A DNA stretch of 64,000 bases, taken from contig OZ022256.1 of NCBI GenBank assembly GCA_963978905.1, positions 11,143,501-11,207,500 on the forward strand. The letters are read 5' to 3'. Shown piece after piece: positions 1 to 11,611 of this stretch. Position 1 is the first letter of the stretch, and every line of letters starts with the position of its first letter. Below the pieces are notes generated by a model that was not told the DNA's origin, ran no database searches, and saw nothing but the letters and a program-made list of their open reading frames with translations. Origin of the DNA: Trichostrongylus colubriformis (lineage: Eukaryota > Nematoda > Chromadorea > Rhabditida > Trichostrongylidae). The position numbers and the translations under genes were made by a program.

Positions 1-790
1 CTAGCAGACATTAACATAGAGGTTCCAAAGAGAGCGTGGGTAAAGACCGAACGGAGAATCAATGATGAAAGCTACACGAAGAGGAAATAGTAACTTCCAA
101 GCGAAGATGCTAGCGATTGGTCTCCCAAACCCTACCGGTCCGACCTAGAAGTCCTGGAATGAAGTGGTTGAAATAATTACAAGTTCCGCAAAAAAAAAAA
201 ACACCAGGGGAATCCCGAGGTGCCTTCAGAGGAGACAATGTAGCGTGGTTTTAGAATTAGGAAGATCAGGGGGTAGTGAAATAGAGGAAAGATCATACAA
301 GCGCTGGCAGTGGCAGGAAATAAAAAGCTAAAATGAACTTTCCACCTTCGAATGTCGGCAGAAGCTTGCCAAGGCAGCTGTAGTCAAAGCAAAGTACATG
401 AAAACGGATGCCTTTTCAGATAAGTTAATGGTTAATAGGCAGAGAAATTCGTGTTCACGCTGGCTAAGCGAAACAATGAGCCACCTACAATACCGCTCGC
501 GTCGGGTGAGTAATTTTCGCCTTCCGACGGTTTGTTCGCGAACAAACCGTCGGAAGGCGAAAATTACTCACCCGACGCGAGCGGTATTGTATGCTACCAG
601 TGTGGTAAAGAAGGTGAAGAGCAAGGATGGTGCCATCCTGAGAAAAGCAGCACGGGTCAAATGAAGGTGGGTTTACTTCGACACGCTTTTGAACGAAGAG
701 TTCCTAGTGAGGAAAGCCCCCAAAATGAGGACACGGATAGAGCCCACGGAGTGGGAGAAAATCACCCATTGCCAGGAATAATTAAAATAA
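1..790 (+). pseudogene. RTE-type LINE relic (linker between endonuclease and reverse transcriptase)
   Basis: Plus-strand translation gives fragments typical of the RTE region between endonuclease and reverse transcriptase: QKLAKAAVVKAKYMKTDA (about 362-412), EKFVFTLAKRNNEP (from 442, another frame), VVKKVKSKDGAILRKAARVK (about 602-661), then an in-frame TGA at 662-664 followed by RWVYFDTLLNEEF. The reading changes frame between about 420 and 442. It is interrupted at 486-591 by a perfect palindrome that falls between the LAKRNNEP and VVKKVKS blocks. No endonuclease or RT catalytic motif is present, so this is a dead fragment. Family assignment rests on remembered RTE protein features, not on a search. 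Confidence 0.55.
486..591. repeat. Perfect 106-bp palindrome with no spacer
   Basis: Two 53-bp arms are exact reverse complements, with the axis between 538 and 539 (centre TTCGCGAA). It sits inside the RTE relic. The arms show no mismatch, unlike the decayed sequence around them, so the inverted duplication is recent or artefactual. Confidence 0.95.
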
Positions 791-1966
791 AGAAGAGCAT
801 GGCCTGCCCATGAATGCATGCAAAACAATCACTTTGAGGACGAGCGTAGGCAAAGTCACATCATTTGCTGAAGTTCTTCACAGCTGCAAAAAGCAGTCCG
901 AGAAGCCCATACTTTCCTCACGGAGACGACATCGGTATTTTTTGAGCAATATCACAGGTGTAGAGATGATGTCCGAAGGATAAAATGAAGCATGACTCGT
1001 GGGACTGATTCTGAGAGTAATTTCATAGTCCACATTGTAGACGATTTCAAATGCGGTTCGAATGATTGACCACATAATGAAACGACGCCATACCAACGGT
1101 CTGTGTCATCTAAGCTGTTACGAGGCTTAGATGACACACGTAATATCGGGATGTGTAGCCTTATGTCGGATTTTCGCTATGCGGCGTCGCACTCGCAGCG
1201 CAATCAGCACGATTCGCCGTGGTCTGTTGGTATTCCACTCAGAACGCAAGGGACTAGTACCATGAAGGTCCTTCAGAGAAATAGCTCTTTATCTCACTAT
1301 TTTCTGGAAACAAGAACTTTTGTACTAAAAAAAGACAAACTAGCAACGTAAAAAAGTAAAAGAAACAGAAACATTATATGATAACAATGGTAGTGGAGAA
1401 ATGGTTGATTCGGGAGTGAATTTTTAAAGGGAGTGCACGCAAGGTACGCAATCACACGCGAAGAAATCCGACGCGCCGCTCCTCGTGCGCGGCCGCGCGA
1501 AAATTTGACATAAGGCTGCATACCCCCAATATCGAGGCACACTCTGTAGCCCAAACTTAGCAGAATTTTTGCGTGCGAAGGCGTCAAAAGGTAGATTTAT
1601 GCAAGCCATATCTAGCTTCGATTTCTCTGGAAAGTTTTTATAGGCAGTGTGAGAGTAGAAAAGCGGTTAAACGGCCGAAATTCCGATCAGTATATAGCAA
1701 ATGCCGAGTTATGGTGAGCTGGTTTTATACCATAAACAAATATGATGATGGATGGCTACCTACATACAAGATAAAGGCGCCTCGACCCCTGTGGCATCAA
1801 CCCCTCCCCCACCACCTCCTCTCCCTCCGCATCGTGGATGCTTGCCATGTCAGTGGTGCATGACGTAACTGTCTCACATTCCAGAAGCACTCGTTTTCCG
1901 ACATAATTGCATTAGCCACACACTTCATACGACCTTTCAAAGAAGTTGTTTTGTTCAGAAACTCAC
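791..1966. other. No recognised gene
   Basis: No supported gene. It holds a short inverted repeat at 1102-1138 and a GC-rich stretch around 1447-1515. Open frames here are short and resemble no family I know. If the receptor exon at 1967-2234 belongs to a live gene, its remaining transmembrane exons should lie here on the minus strand, but I could not identify them. Confidence 0.4.
1102..1138. repeat. Short inverted repeat (14-bp arms)
   Basis: Arms 1102-1115 and 1125-1138 are perfect reverse complements around a 9-base loop. Confidence 0.85.
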
Positions 1967-2234
1967 CGTTGAAAGTGCTATTATTACAGCTGGAAGTACT
2001 TTTTTGTGCTCGTAGGAGCGCACATAGATGGTAGCGATCGTCCTCTCGAATGTCATGGCTGTTTGGATGAGGAGATAAAGTTCCAGAATGATACCGAAAA
2101 TAATATTGAAGCACGGATAAAAAGTCTCCGGCAAGAACACATCACACGGATGAACCGCTACGAATGACAAGATCAGTTGATAAATCTGAAGCGTGCACAT
2201 ATAAATGGGAATAGTGACATGAGCTATGATTCGA
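1967..2234 (-). CDS. Chemoreceptor-like GPCR exon (sra/srab type), TM2-TM3 region
   Basis: The minus strand shows a pyrimidine-rich acceptor ending TTTTCCCGTAG just above 2234, an open frame, then a strong donor ACG|GTGAGT at 1967/1966. The 268-nt exon encodes a hydrophobic segment (HVTIPIYMCTLQIYQLILSF), a Cys-Asp pair (HPCDVFLP), a second hydrophobic segment and then MTFERTIATIYVRSYE. A conserved Cys ahead of TM3 and an ER-x-x-AT...YE motif after it are typical of nematode serpentine receptors of the Sra superfamily. Such proteins act in the plasma membrane of sensory neurons. A matching TM1-type exon lies upstream at 3005-3067. TM4-TM7 were not found, so the gene may be broken or have long introns. 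The frame enters the exon with the third base of a codon. Confidence 0.5.
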
Positions 2235-3004
2235 CTACGGGAAAAGGGAAAGGGCAAAGGAGAGCTTGAAATGACTAATCGCTGCAAGTCATGTCTGAAT
2301 TGTGGACCTTCCATACGCCCTATCTGTTAGCCATGCCTACCGCTCTAGTGACTTCTGACTTTAGTGACTCAGTTGGAGGTTGAAGGCTTACACAACCGCG
2401 ACGTCAGCAATGTTGCTGCTGCGTCACTGAAAAGGAAATCGCGGTTCCAAATCCGATTGAAGTGAATTATGGCAAAGGAGATGATGATAGGGACTTTTTC
2501 GCCAAATGACATTCACAACTTGCCCCTAATGGGATTAAAATTTGGCGATAAACCAGTTGATGGAAATTGATAAGCTCACCATTAATCAACGACTGTGAAG
2601 AGCCGTAACATAGTGAGCACGCATAATTGGATACTCCACTCACAAAGTTACGGGGGAGCTGTGAGCAGGATTGGAGAGGTTTCGGCGAATCAAGGAATCA
2701 TGCCTTGTTAGCATCTCCGTCACCTGCCGGTGTCTTCAAGGAATCCATTTTTGTATGGTGCTGGTGCCGTTACAAGGCAAAGCTTTGTAAAACATAAAGC
2801 GTATGTGGTATAAAATGAGCACGGCACTTGCAGGGGTCTCTACTATCTAGTTCGTATTGCACTAGATAGACCAGGTTCATTTTGGAAGGAGCCGCGAGAT
2901 CATCATGGTGAAAGACAAAAAATAAAAAGCATGAAGACAGCGTAAAATAAAGCCATAAAGCAAAAAGCTTCAAAGGACAAAAAGTACATCTGATAAGCAC
3001 TTAC

Positions 3005-3067
3005 ATCAAAAATACTGAATAAAAGGTTCAGCACTAGGGCAGTTGTGAGAAAGAAGATTAGTAGAAT
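3005..3067 (-). CDS. Putative TM1 exon of the same chemoreceptor-like gene
   Basis: On the minus strand an acceptor TTACTTTCAG ends at 3068 and a donor GAT|GTAAGTG lies at 3005/3004. The 63-nt exon is open in one frame only and encodes a single hydrophobic helix (ILLIFFLTTALVLNLLFSIF). Its size and its place 770 bp upstream of the TM2-TM3 exon fit TM1 of a nematode GPCR. It ends in phase 0, while the next exon needs a 2-base carry-over, so a small linking exon is missing from this model. The 2235-3004 stretch holds no other exon I can defend. Confidence 0.35.
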
Positions 3068-4229
3068 CTGAAAGTAAATGTCTATGAAATTTCATAGTAG
3101 GCGGTTGCTTGATACTAACATACTACAGTTTTACTGTTCATCCTCGAAGGTTATGGACTGGATACTTGTGCCGGCTTCCTACAATCTATGAAGGTTTATG
3201 TGTGTCTGTCTTTTTCCATTAATATCATAGCTCGCGTCGCAGCAGCGCTGACTTTTATTTTTTAAATGCTGTAGGGGGTAACAGTGAATGACCGGTAGTG
3301 AAAACAGATAATAGTGACTGGTAAAGACTATGGTCACAGCTAATTTACACACATAACTCTTATTGGTGTTATCTGAGATGGGACCGGGACACTGAAGGTG
3401 GGTTAGTGAATATAATATCATCTGTTAAAGGCCGATAAAGGGGATTGCCCATTTCGTCTTGGTCTCACAGCACTGGCATGCACAGATGTTATGTGGAGTG
3501 GAAAGGAATCATCAGAAGCGGGAGAGCGGAAGTGATAGTAACTGATAAAGATTGATAAGGGACATTAAGTGGTAAATCGCTGAGTCGCGCTTTCTGCTTT
3601 GACCCCAGAGCGTTAACACTCAGAGGATCCGTAGACAGTGGAACTGGGACGTCAACTGTGGAGTATAATCATCTTGAGTCAGGCAGCAGTTCCGTTTTTG
3701 CTATTACCTGAAGGGAAAGATATGCATCAACGAAACGTTCAGCTAGTGGAATGCAAGAAGCAAGGAGAAAACATGAGGTGGCTTCATCATTTTGCGGGAC
3801 AGGGAAGTGGCGTTTCCAAAACAGAAGAAGGTAAACAAGTATTGTGTAGTTGGATTGCGGCCCTGATGTGCGAATACGTCCATACTTCTTACATTTTTTA
3901 CTTCGAGGGTTTTTCCGAATCACTCCACAACCAGAGTTTCAGACAATTTATGAATGGCTGTATCATTATGCAGAGCACTGTAGTTTCGATTCTCGAATAC
4001 TTGAAGTCTCCCATCTACAGTGCCAAAAAAAGAAGTAGTTTTGCCCACGGCTCACATCTGCCAATTATATAAAACATAAGGAAACGAAAGAGATGAAAGA
4101 ATTGGGGCAAAATATTCCCGAAATGTTCCCCTAAAAGCAGGAACAAGCTGTGGCTCCCTACGTTCACCTTTATGAAAATATGGAGCTTTTATTCGGCGCA
4201 GTCGGGCTTCGGATTACCTACAGTATCAA
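3068..4229. other. No recognised gene; shared repeat sequence
   Basis: A 144-codon open frame at 3638-4072 (plus) resembles nothing I know and is probably chance. Parts look repeated elsewhere in the window: 4041-4180 resembles 17755-17870 (both contain GGCTCACATC and a GAAATGTT motif), and 3210-3260 resembles 22270-22320. Confidence 0.35.
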
Positions 4230-4690
4230 GGTCCGCTTAAAACAGTGAAGGCAGACTCCGTGGTAGGTCTTTTGTGGGAAGCTTCCTAAGGACTGGCACC
4301 TCGGTTCACGGAAGTCACAGAGCCCCTGCTGCTTGGACAAGGCTGCTATGATCCGAAGTATCATTTTCATGCCCAAATCCGCCCCCAGAGGCGTTTCAGT
4401 GGTAAGGGCACGTTTTGGCTCTTGGAAATGAAGGGCGCTGGGAACCAGAAAAAAACGGAATGTTGAAGAACACCACCCAGTATGAATCCCCTTAGGTACC
4501 CAAAGTGAACGGACCTCAGCAAGGTTGTGAACGAGGGCGACGAAATTTCGGATTTTGCTCAGTTGAGGTGACACATCTTGTGAACTCTTTCCTCGCTCCC
4601 GTTCCTGCTCGTGCAGAAGGCTGCCACGGAGTATAGTGATAGAGTGGGATTTGCTCTTGAATCTGGGGATGAAAATACCTCAACAGAATT
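4230..4690. repeat. Dispersed repeat of unknown family, copy 1
   Basis: This stretch shares scattered blocks, in order, with 21210-21680, for example TGCTGCTTG(G/C)ACAA followed by GCTGCTA(T/C)GATCCG, and GTGCAGAAG before a short tract ending TAGTGAT. On the minus strand both copies give a short peptide around LRI(I/V)AAL(S/C)KQQG, so a decayed coding region is possible. I do not recognise the family. Confidence 0.45.
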
Positions 4691-5418
4691 TGCTGTAGTT
4701 CGACTAAAGTGGGGTGAAAGTGGAGGAGACAAAATTACTTCTTTTTTTGGCACCCCCTGTATAGCCTTTAAAGAGTGTAGAAGTATTTTCAACTGTTTTT
4801 CACATAAAAATAACTTTTAAAAGAACGCTTCTGAATTAATTTGAAGATTTACTGGACCAGAAAACATGGAGTAAAATGGTCAGAACTTTGGGGTTTTCCA
4901 TTTTCATTTCTCAGCCACAGGGTTTTCAAGAGGTAGGAACGAATTAGAATTTGGCGTCACTCTGCTCTGTAACGGTAGACAGGGCTGGACTCTTTATGCT
5001 TGTTGTCTGATAACACAAAAGATGACTTAATGAGTTTAGCTGCTACTTCTCTCCCCGCAAACATTATTTACGTGCAAAATTGGAGGGTGTTGCCGTGTTG
5101 AGATTGCGTTATCACTCACCTGTATATTCCGATGAAGCTTCGAGCATCTGACATATTTCCAGTAAACGCGTACGATGTTCGACATTGATAAAATTGCAAC
5201 TATCAGCCACAGTATTTGGAAGCATCGATATGGGGTAAACCTCACGATCTGCAGACCATACTGAAATATGGATGTCTTAGTTGTGAAACAGGCAAAGCTT
5301 TCGGAAGAAAGCTCTCATTCTTTATAAAATTCACAGTACAATTCACCAGTTCACCACGGATCTCCTTCACCTGATAGGGCTTTGTCGCTGAAGGATCTGG
5401 AGTCGTCAGGTGGCAAGG
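4691..5418. other. No recognised gene
   Basis: Only short open frames. Nothing recognised. Confidence 0.4.
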
Positions 5419-5974
5419 CTACGTGGCGCGACCCCAGGTGGCGGATAGGGGGCTAATTGCGGACCAAAATCCACCATGTACCTGCCCTGAGACGCAGGTG
5501 GATTCAGGGGATGGACTCTCTGTTTCTGCTGTGCTGGGCTGATTCATGTCCTCTGTATCCATGCAGACGTTTCTCGCATACGTGTGGAAGCGTTCTGTAT
5601 GGTGCAGTTGGTAACCTGCATTCGGACCAGCCGAAAGCTTGCATGCTAACGACTGGGAGGTACAAGGGAGGCGGTTCGGGGTCGCCTCCAACATACAAAC
5701 CCCAAGTCCTCCTCGGAATAGCTTGGCTAACTACCCAGAGTATACCCAGCCCCACGACAGCTACTCGTGGGTCTCCATTTTGCAGAAAACAGCAATAAAT
5801 ATGGGCCTCATTTTCCTGCGCCTGTGTGAGCCTCCAATATGGCAGCGTTGGGTAGGACCTCTCGGGAGAGGCTGCTCGAATCTCAGGGCTATAACAGGCT
5901 GTCTAAATCGAGAAGGACTAAGATGGCGATCTGAACTTTCAACGCACGGACCCTTGCATCGGAATCAATGAAAA

Positions 5975-6670
5975 GTGAGTATCGAATATCTGATTATGCA
6001 AGCTGGGGAGATCAAGGACGACGTCATCGGGCTGACCGAGACAAGGAGGCATGCCCACTACACGCCATTTATGATACTGGAGGAGAACTGTTTCTCGGAA
6101 CTTGCGACAGGAGAGGTGTTTGGGGTGAAGACATTCGCGTCAACACGCACTTGGCGATGGACATCGATTCGAACGAAAACCCGAATCGGACATTTGCAGC
6201 TGAAAAGACGTGGTTCAATCCCAGCTTTGACCATCTTCGTCGCCTACGCACCAGCATCAAGCTACGACGAGGATGAGCTCGAGGCATTTTATGTGGAATT
6301 TGAGAAGTTCTATAAGAAAGGCCATAACCTCTTCAAGGTCATCGTCGGCGACCTCAACGGTAAGATCGGCCCCAGAAGAACGGACAATGAACTTCACATG
6401 GAAGCTCACGAAACGGAATGGATTTAGAAGGGTAAAAGGCTGTTTGAGTTCATTATGTCGATCAACTTCATCCATTGTAACTTACAGTTCCAGAGGCCCT
6501 CTCATTTACCATGGACATGGGAGTCACCCGGTGGACAGTTCCGTAATGAGATCGATCACGTTATCTTCAATCGAAGGTTTACCTGACCGACGTCGCTGTT
6601 GTTCCGAAGTTCTATACGGGATAAGACCATCGACTAATCCGCGCCTAATTCCTTTTTTCGATACGTGAGG
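5975..6670 (+). pseudogene. AP-type endonuclease domain of the RTE relic
   Basis: Recognisable blocks are DVIGLTETRR (about 6021-6050), TIFVAYAPASSYDEDELEAF (about 6231-6290) and VIVGDLNGKIGPRR (about 6340-6381). These correspond to endonuclease motifs that normally read GLTETRR, FVAYAPTSSY and IGDFNAKIG. The frame then shifts; PGGQFRNEIDHV- and VVPKFYTG-like remnants follow in another frame at 6525-6620. The domain nicks target DNA in active RTE elements. This copy cannot make a complete protein. Confidence 0.7.
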
Positions 6671-7179
6671 AGAGTGCCGCGAAATTCAAGGAGCGAAGAC
6701 CCGAGATAGTAATCAACTGGGAACACTTCGTTCCTCTCGCAAGTGTATGGGAGGATTCCGTCATCGAAAACATCGACGACGAGTACATGCGGCTCGTTGA
6801 GCATCTTCACGATAGTGCCAGAAGAACAGAGAGTCACCAAGATGCGTCTCTCTTCGGAAACTCTCGAGCTGATACGCCAATGTGGTCCGCAGGAGCCGCA
6901 GGCGATTACCAACTGACGTCCGATCCTACGAAACAATGCAGAGAGGCAATAAAAGAAGATTTCAATGAGAGAAGAGCAGCAGTGCTGGCTGAAGCAGCAG
7001 AGGTTGGGAGGAGCATCCGCAATGCCCGTCGAAGTTTCGCTAGTTATAAGATCAAAATGACCGGTCTCTAGCGTCCGGACGTACAATTACTGCCTCCCGA
7101 AGGGAAATGGAGAAGGTCATCTGTTATACTACTTCTACTCGGATCTCTTCGAGAGCGATGTCCAACCGCCTAGGAGCAA

Positions 7180-8690
7180 TCTGAAGCATGATGGATATGT
7201 CATCCCATCTGTTCTCCCTCGCGAAGTTCGACACGCCTCGTCGGTGAAGAGTGGTATAGCAACCGGCTCCGACAGGATTGGACTGGAATATTTGAAGAAT
7301 CTCCCGCCAGTTATCGTCAAAACACTTGCACGACTTTTCACACGCTAACTGTTGGAATGCAAGGTACCCACCTCATGGAAAACCACCAGAGACTGTGGTG
7401 CTGTATAAGAAGGGGGATCCACAATACATTGGCAAATATTTTCCATACTGCCTGCTGTCTGTAGTCTACAAGCCCTTTTCTCGTGTCATATTGAATAGGA
7501 TTGGTAGAGTGAAGGACAGCCACGTGAGCGAGCACGGTTCCGGAGAGGCTTCGGTACAATCGATCACATCCACACGGTCACTAGGCTCGCTGAACTGTCG
7601 CGAAAGTATAAGATGCCGTCATGTCTCACTTTCATCGATTCAAAAAAAGCCTCCGACTCCGTTGAGAAAGAAGAGGTTAGCAAAGCCCTGGCAAACCAAG
7701 GTGTGCCTACTCAGTACATGAGGGGACTTCGAGAGCTCTACAGCAACTTCTTGAAAAGGATCTCGCCATTGTACACGGAGGCCATCATCGACGTAAAGAA
7801 AGGGGCTCGACAAGGCGACACCATCTCGTCTGAAATTTTCACCGCCTGATGGCCGGCATCTACACCACTTCCGTTTCGCTCACGACATCGTGCTTATATC
7901 ACCGGCAATCCAGCAAGGGGAGCGATCGCTGGCCGATTTCGACTGCAAGTGGCTAAAAATTGGTCTGTAGCTGAACCTGACGAAGACGATGTTCATGAGG
8001 AACGGATTGGTACCTGATGCCCCATTTATGCTCAGCGGAACGGAGACCTCTGAATGCTCAAGCTATGTGTACCTAGGTCAGGAAGTCAATATGATGAACC
8101 ACTCAGCACCAGAGCTGAGCAGGAGGAAAAGGGCTTGGGAAGCCTTCAAGTTCATCGAGGGAGTAGTGAAGAAGATGAAGGGCATTCGGCTCCGCACCCA
8201 TCTCTTCGATTCCGCTGGCCTCAAAGGCTTGGACTCTACGTAAGCAGAAGGAACATTTGGTCGGCATCATCCAACGCGCCATCGAGGAGACGATGCTCGG
8301 AGTATCCAGATACACGCAAGTACAGAGGGAAATCCGGAGTTCCGAAATCCGTCGTCAGTCGAAGATCAGGGACGCCGTCGTAATCGCCAAGGAGTTAAAG
8401 ATTAGATGGGCCGGACACGTCATGCGATATCGCGATGACCGTTAGATCAGGCCGGTTACCGACTGAATCCTACGAGACGTCAAACAAACACCTGGATGGC
8501 CACAGTCCGATGGTCAGACTTCTTCACGAAAACTCTGCGCGAAGGACATGAGATGCTTCGTGTCCCTGGAACCAGAAAGGTTCACGGACTGCTTTGGCTC
8601 GCAACAGGGCGAATAGAGACGTTGCTGGCACCGCTCGGAACACTCGTTGAGCAAGAGGACGACAGTTGGCAGACAGGTGGCGGTTTACCA
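7180..8690 (+). pseudogene. Reverse transcriptase and C-terminal region of the RTE relic
   Basis: Fragments in order: VLYKKGDPQYIGKYFPYCLL (7400-7460, normally a GNYRPICLLS-type block), SCLTFIDSKKASDSVEKEEV (7616-7675, RT motif A), KKGARQGDTISSEIF (7797-7841, motif B), then FRFAHDIVLIS (about 7869-7901, motif C). Motif C should read FADD; the first catalytic Asp is His here (CAC, 7881-7883). About 20 residues that normally separate motifs B and C are deleted near 7848. The tail gives SSYVYLGQEVNMMN (8061-8102) and IRWAGHVMRYRDDR (8402-8443). Enzymatically dead. Confidence 0.75.
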
Positions 8691-8695
8691 TAGTT

Positions 8696-11294
8696 TCGAT
8701 TATATGAGTTACCGTGCTCTACATATCAATAACCTTACGTCCACTTTCCGTTGATTTCCTAGCGCTTGACGATATTGTTGGCTGAGATGTATAGCATATG
8801 CGGTAGATTAAAGCTTTCTTGGGCGGCGTTCATCGCCATCGTGATTGGCGCTTCCGCGCATAGGCAGATAGGCGTATTGGCGCGGCGTCTACGAAGTCGC
8901 TGAAATCGCGCACGCCGCGATGCATGGCGTGGCATTGTATATATCTTGTGCTCTTTCGCCGATGCGCCGATGCGCCCGAAACGTCGAGAGGGCGTGGCCA
9001 ACCAACCGATGAGTATCTTCAACTACATTCGCCGTTAACGATGACTATGATTGCCGCCTTACGCATGTTATGCCTTGGCGGTAACCATGAGAGGGGTATC
9101 GCTCACGACTACAAGGTTCTATATGCATGCTTTTGCTACCAGTTCATTTCAAGACACTTTTTCAAAGCAGAGTGGTCAAACATTGCTGAAGGCAAACTCT
9201 GGCCTATCAGCGGGGTTAATTCCCTCCAATCACGGTCGCTGAGATATAGTGCTGCTGTCGCATTGCAGGCGGTAGCTGCTTCTGCATGCTTTGCTTTATC
9301 TCCTACGCTTGTCTTTGTCACAAATTTCAAAATGTTTCTGGATTAGCGCCTGCCTACCTATACCATTTACACCTGTCACCAAGTGGCTCCCATGAAGGGA
9401 CTTTTTCGTTCTTATTTTCTAGAGCATCAAAGGACAGGCTTCCATTTGAATCGAGCTGTACTCTAGTTGGCAACAATGAAACCAATCAAAAGCGGCTGTA
9501 AAACTGTTACTTTTTGAGTATACGTGACAGGTGAAAGCGGTGGTTGTAAGTGGGTGCAATTCAAAGAAGTATAAAATTTAAGTAAAGGTTCGATGGGAGA
9601 TGAAAACGCAGTATGCTGTGACATCTGTCACAACGAGGAGCAGAGGCACAAGCCATCACCAGCACAACGAAAGTTAACCAATGCAACTCTCCACTGGGTG
9701 CTGAAGATTGTCCCCGTTTGTCGTGACCGACGCGGCCTAGAGTTTTACTCATCACATAACGTGTTCCCGGCCATAATGGATCCACATTAAAACGTGGTCA
9801 TCGCTCTTCAAGCATCTGTCGCACCTGTAAGAATATTACGTGCCTGCGCAGGCCCCGGTCTGCCGTGTCATTATTGCTACGTAGCGCATCAAATGTTGTT
9901 CCTACGATCGAATATGTTGACAACAGTACGAGAAGAAAAGAGAGGGAACTAAATATAGAGAGTAGAGAACTGCTACTATTGCATAAACAGAACCCAAACG
10001 TCGTAAAGATTGGTTGATCCGGAGCTAAAGCCGCGTTCATACTTTGCACCGGCAAGGCGTAACCGCATCCCAGGCAGGCAACGAGGCATAGTGACACGGG
10101 CGGATCTTCTGACGATTGGCGTCGGCTGCTCTTGAAGGGAGACCGCTCCGGACAATGACATGCAGACTATCGAACTGACTGAGCGAAAACCGAGCGAATG
10201 AACAGTTCTCCACGTTTCTCGTAGTTTCGACTGTTGATGGTAGGGCTTGACCCATGACGGTGAAGGACAAGTCAAATCAAACGGTGGTTTTCTATCGACC
10301 CATGCTGCAAAGCCAGGTTACGTCGTATGCAGTCACGACAGCGTTGATAGGTCAGCATACCTTCCAGATAGTCGCGACGTAACCCAAATTGCTCTCGGAG
10401 AGAGGGTTTTTGACTTTAGCGTCCATCTTCTGAGAATCATTCAAGACTCTGGATATATCTGTATGTCGTATCACAAAAAGGCATTAATCCTAGTATTTTC
10501 GCTTGCTTTGCTGGTTACTGAAAGGCCCGAATCCTCCTGCTCTATTCTGCACAGACATTTGTACCACATAGCTATGGCACGACTGACATCTTGACCGCTT
10601 GACGGTATAACAACGTCATTCAATACATATATTATATACACCCACAATCATATCAGACCAAGAGTAGCAGTTCTAGAAGGAATATACAGACCTCCTTACA
10701 ATGCTCTATAAAATGATCTTCAGCTGACTTGTTTTTAAGAACATCTTGGGTGAAAGTCGACATTTGATGAGCAGAGGCGAAAATCCCAACACAGGCAAGT
10801 CTATGGTTAATCTAAAAAATGGAATACAATGAACATCAATATACTTCCCCAAACTGAAAGTGAATAGCAATGCAATCAATATCAAATCTTTCTAGGTGAA
10901 GTGACTGGCTGGATCGAGTTATGCCATACACAAGTGGGATTCATGGATTAGAAGGAATCTGAATCGCACTGTCACAACGCCATGCGATTTTCGACGACTC
11001 AGAAAACGGTGTGGATCCATCATGTATCCGCTGTTTTTGCTCCAGGCAAAACGATGTAGAAACTCGCTTCACATTCCCCCGAAGGAGCGCATAATCTACC
11101 ATTCCACTGCTTCGGTAAGCACTCATTGAAAAGGGTTATTAAGAACACCTAATTCTCCTCGTAATTGCATACTACTATGTGTCTGTTAAGGCGAACAATT
11201 ATGCCATTACGGAAATTGGTTAGTGATGTGGACCATTTAATAAAGGGAGTCGTTAATGGGTTAATGAACAAGGTATAGTGCGTAGGTGAGTTGT
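8696..11294. other. No recognised gene
   Basis: GC-rich patches occur at 8825-9000 (with a repeated GATGCGCC) and 10020-10250. Open frames of up to about 140 codons do not resemble known proteins and show no convincing splice context. Confidence 0.4.
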
Positions 11295-11611
11295 TCATTC
11301 CCTCCAGAAGGGTAAATAGCTGAGCAGTCCACGCGCGGCGTAAAATTTTTGTGAAATATCGGTGCGGAAAAGACTAACGGGTAGACGAAAGAGTGTGTAG
11401 CAAGGGTAAATCCATTCATTCGCATTAAGGCGTTTGAGAGCATGTTGCAGAAACTGTTGAAAAAACACCCACACAGCTGCTAAAATAAGTTCTACTCCTA
11501 CTATCGCCATTAACAGGCATAATGCCTTCTGGAGGCCACCTGTTCGGATAGCTAGAGCACAGGTTGCTGCCGCAAGAATTTGATAATCGGGAAGATAGAA
11601 TAAAAAATAAA
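11295..11611 (-). CDS. Candidate exon of a membrane protein, unrecognised
   Basis: On the minus strand an acceptor CACTTTCAG ends at 11612, followed by 105 codons without a stop. They include one strong membrane-like segment (CLLMAIVGVELILAAVWVFF) followed by a basic and aromatic stretch. The frame ends at a stop at 11295. A second overlapping frame further down also looks membrane-like (FTLATHSFVYPLVFSAPIF), so an indel may separate two real halves. A degraded serpentine receptor is possible, but I cannot name the family. Confidence 0.22.

Larger units (their letters stand above)
5419..8695 (+). mobile_element. Decayed RTE-family non-LTR retrotransposon
   Basis: Plus-strand remnants of a whole RTE-type ORF occur in the right order: 5' leader (about 5419-5970), AP-type endonuclease (about 5975-6670), linker (6800-7070), reverse transcriptase (about 7180-8240) and the C-terminal region (8257-8690). 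Several frameshifts and stops break the frame. The exact ends are uncertain: no target duplication or 3' tail was recognised, and the left limit is set only by the change to GC-richer leader-like sequence. Confidence 0.75.

Noticed and set aside
3638..4072. 144-codon frame as a real gene
   Set aside because: Composition unremarkable, no family match, and it overlaps sequence that looks repeated at 17.8 kb.
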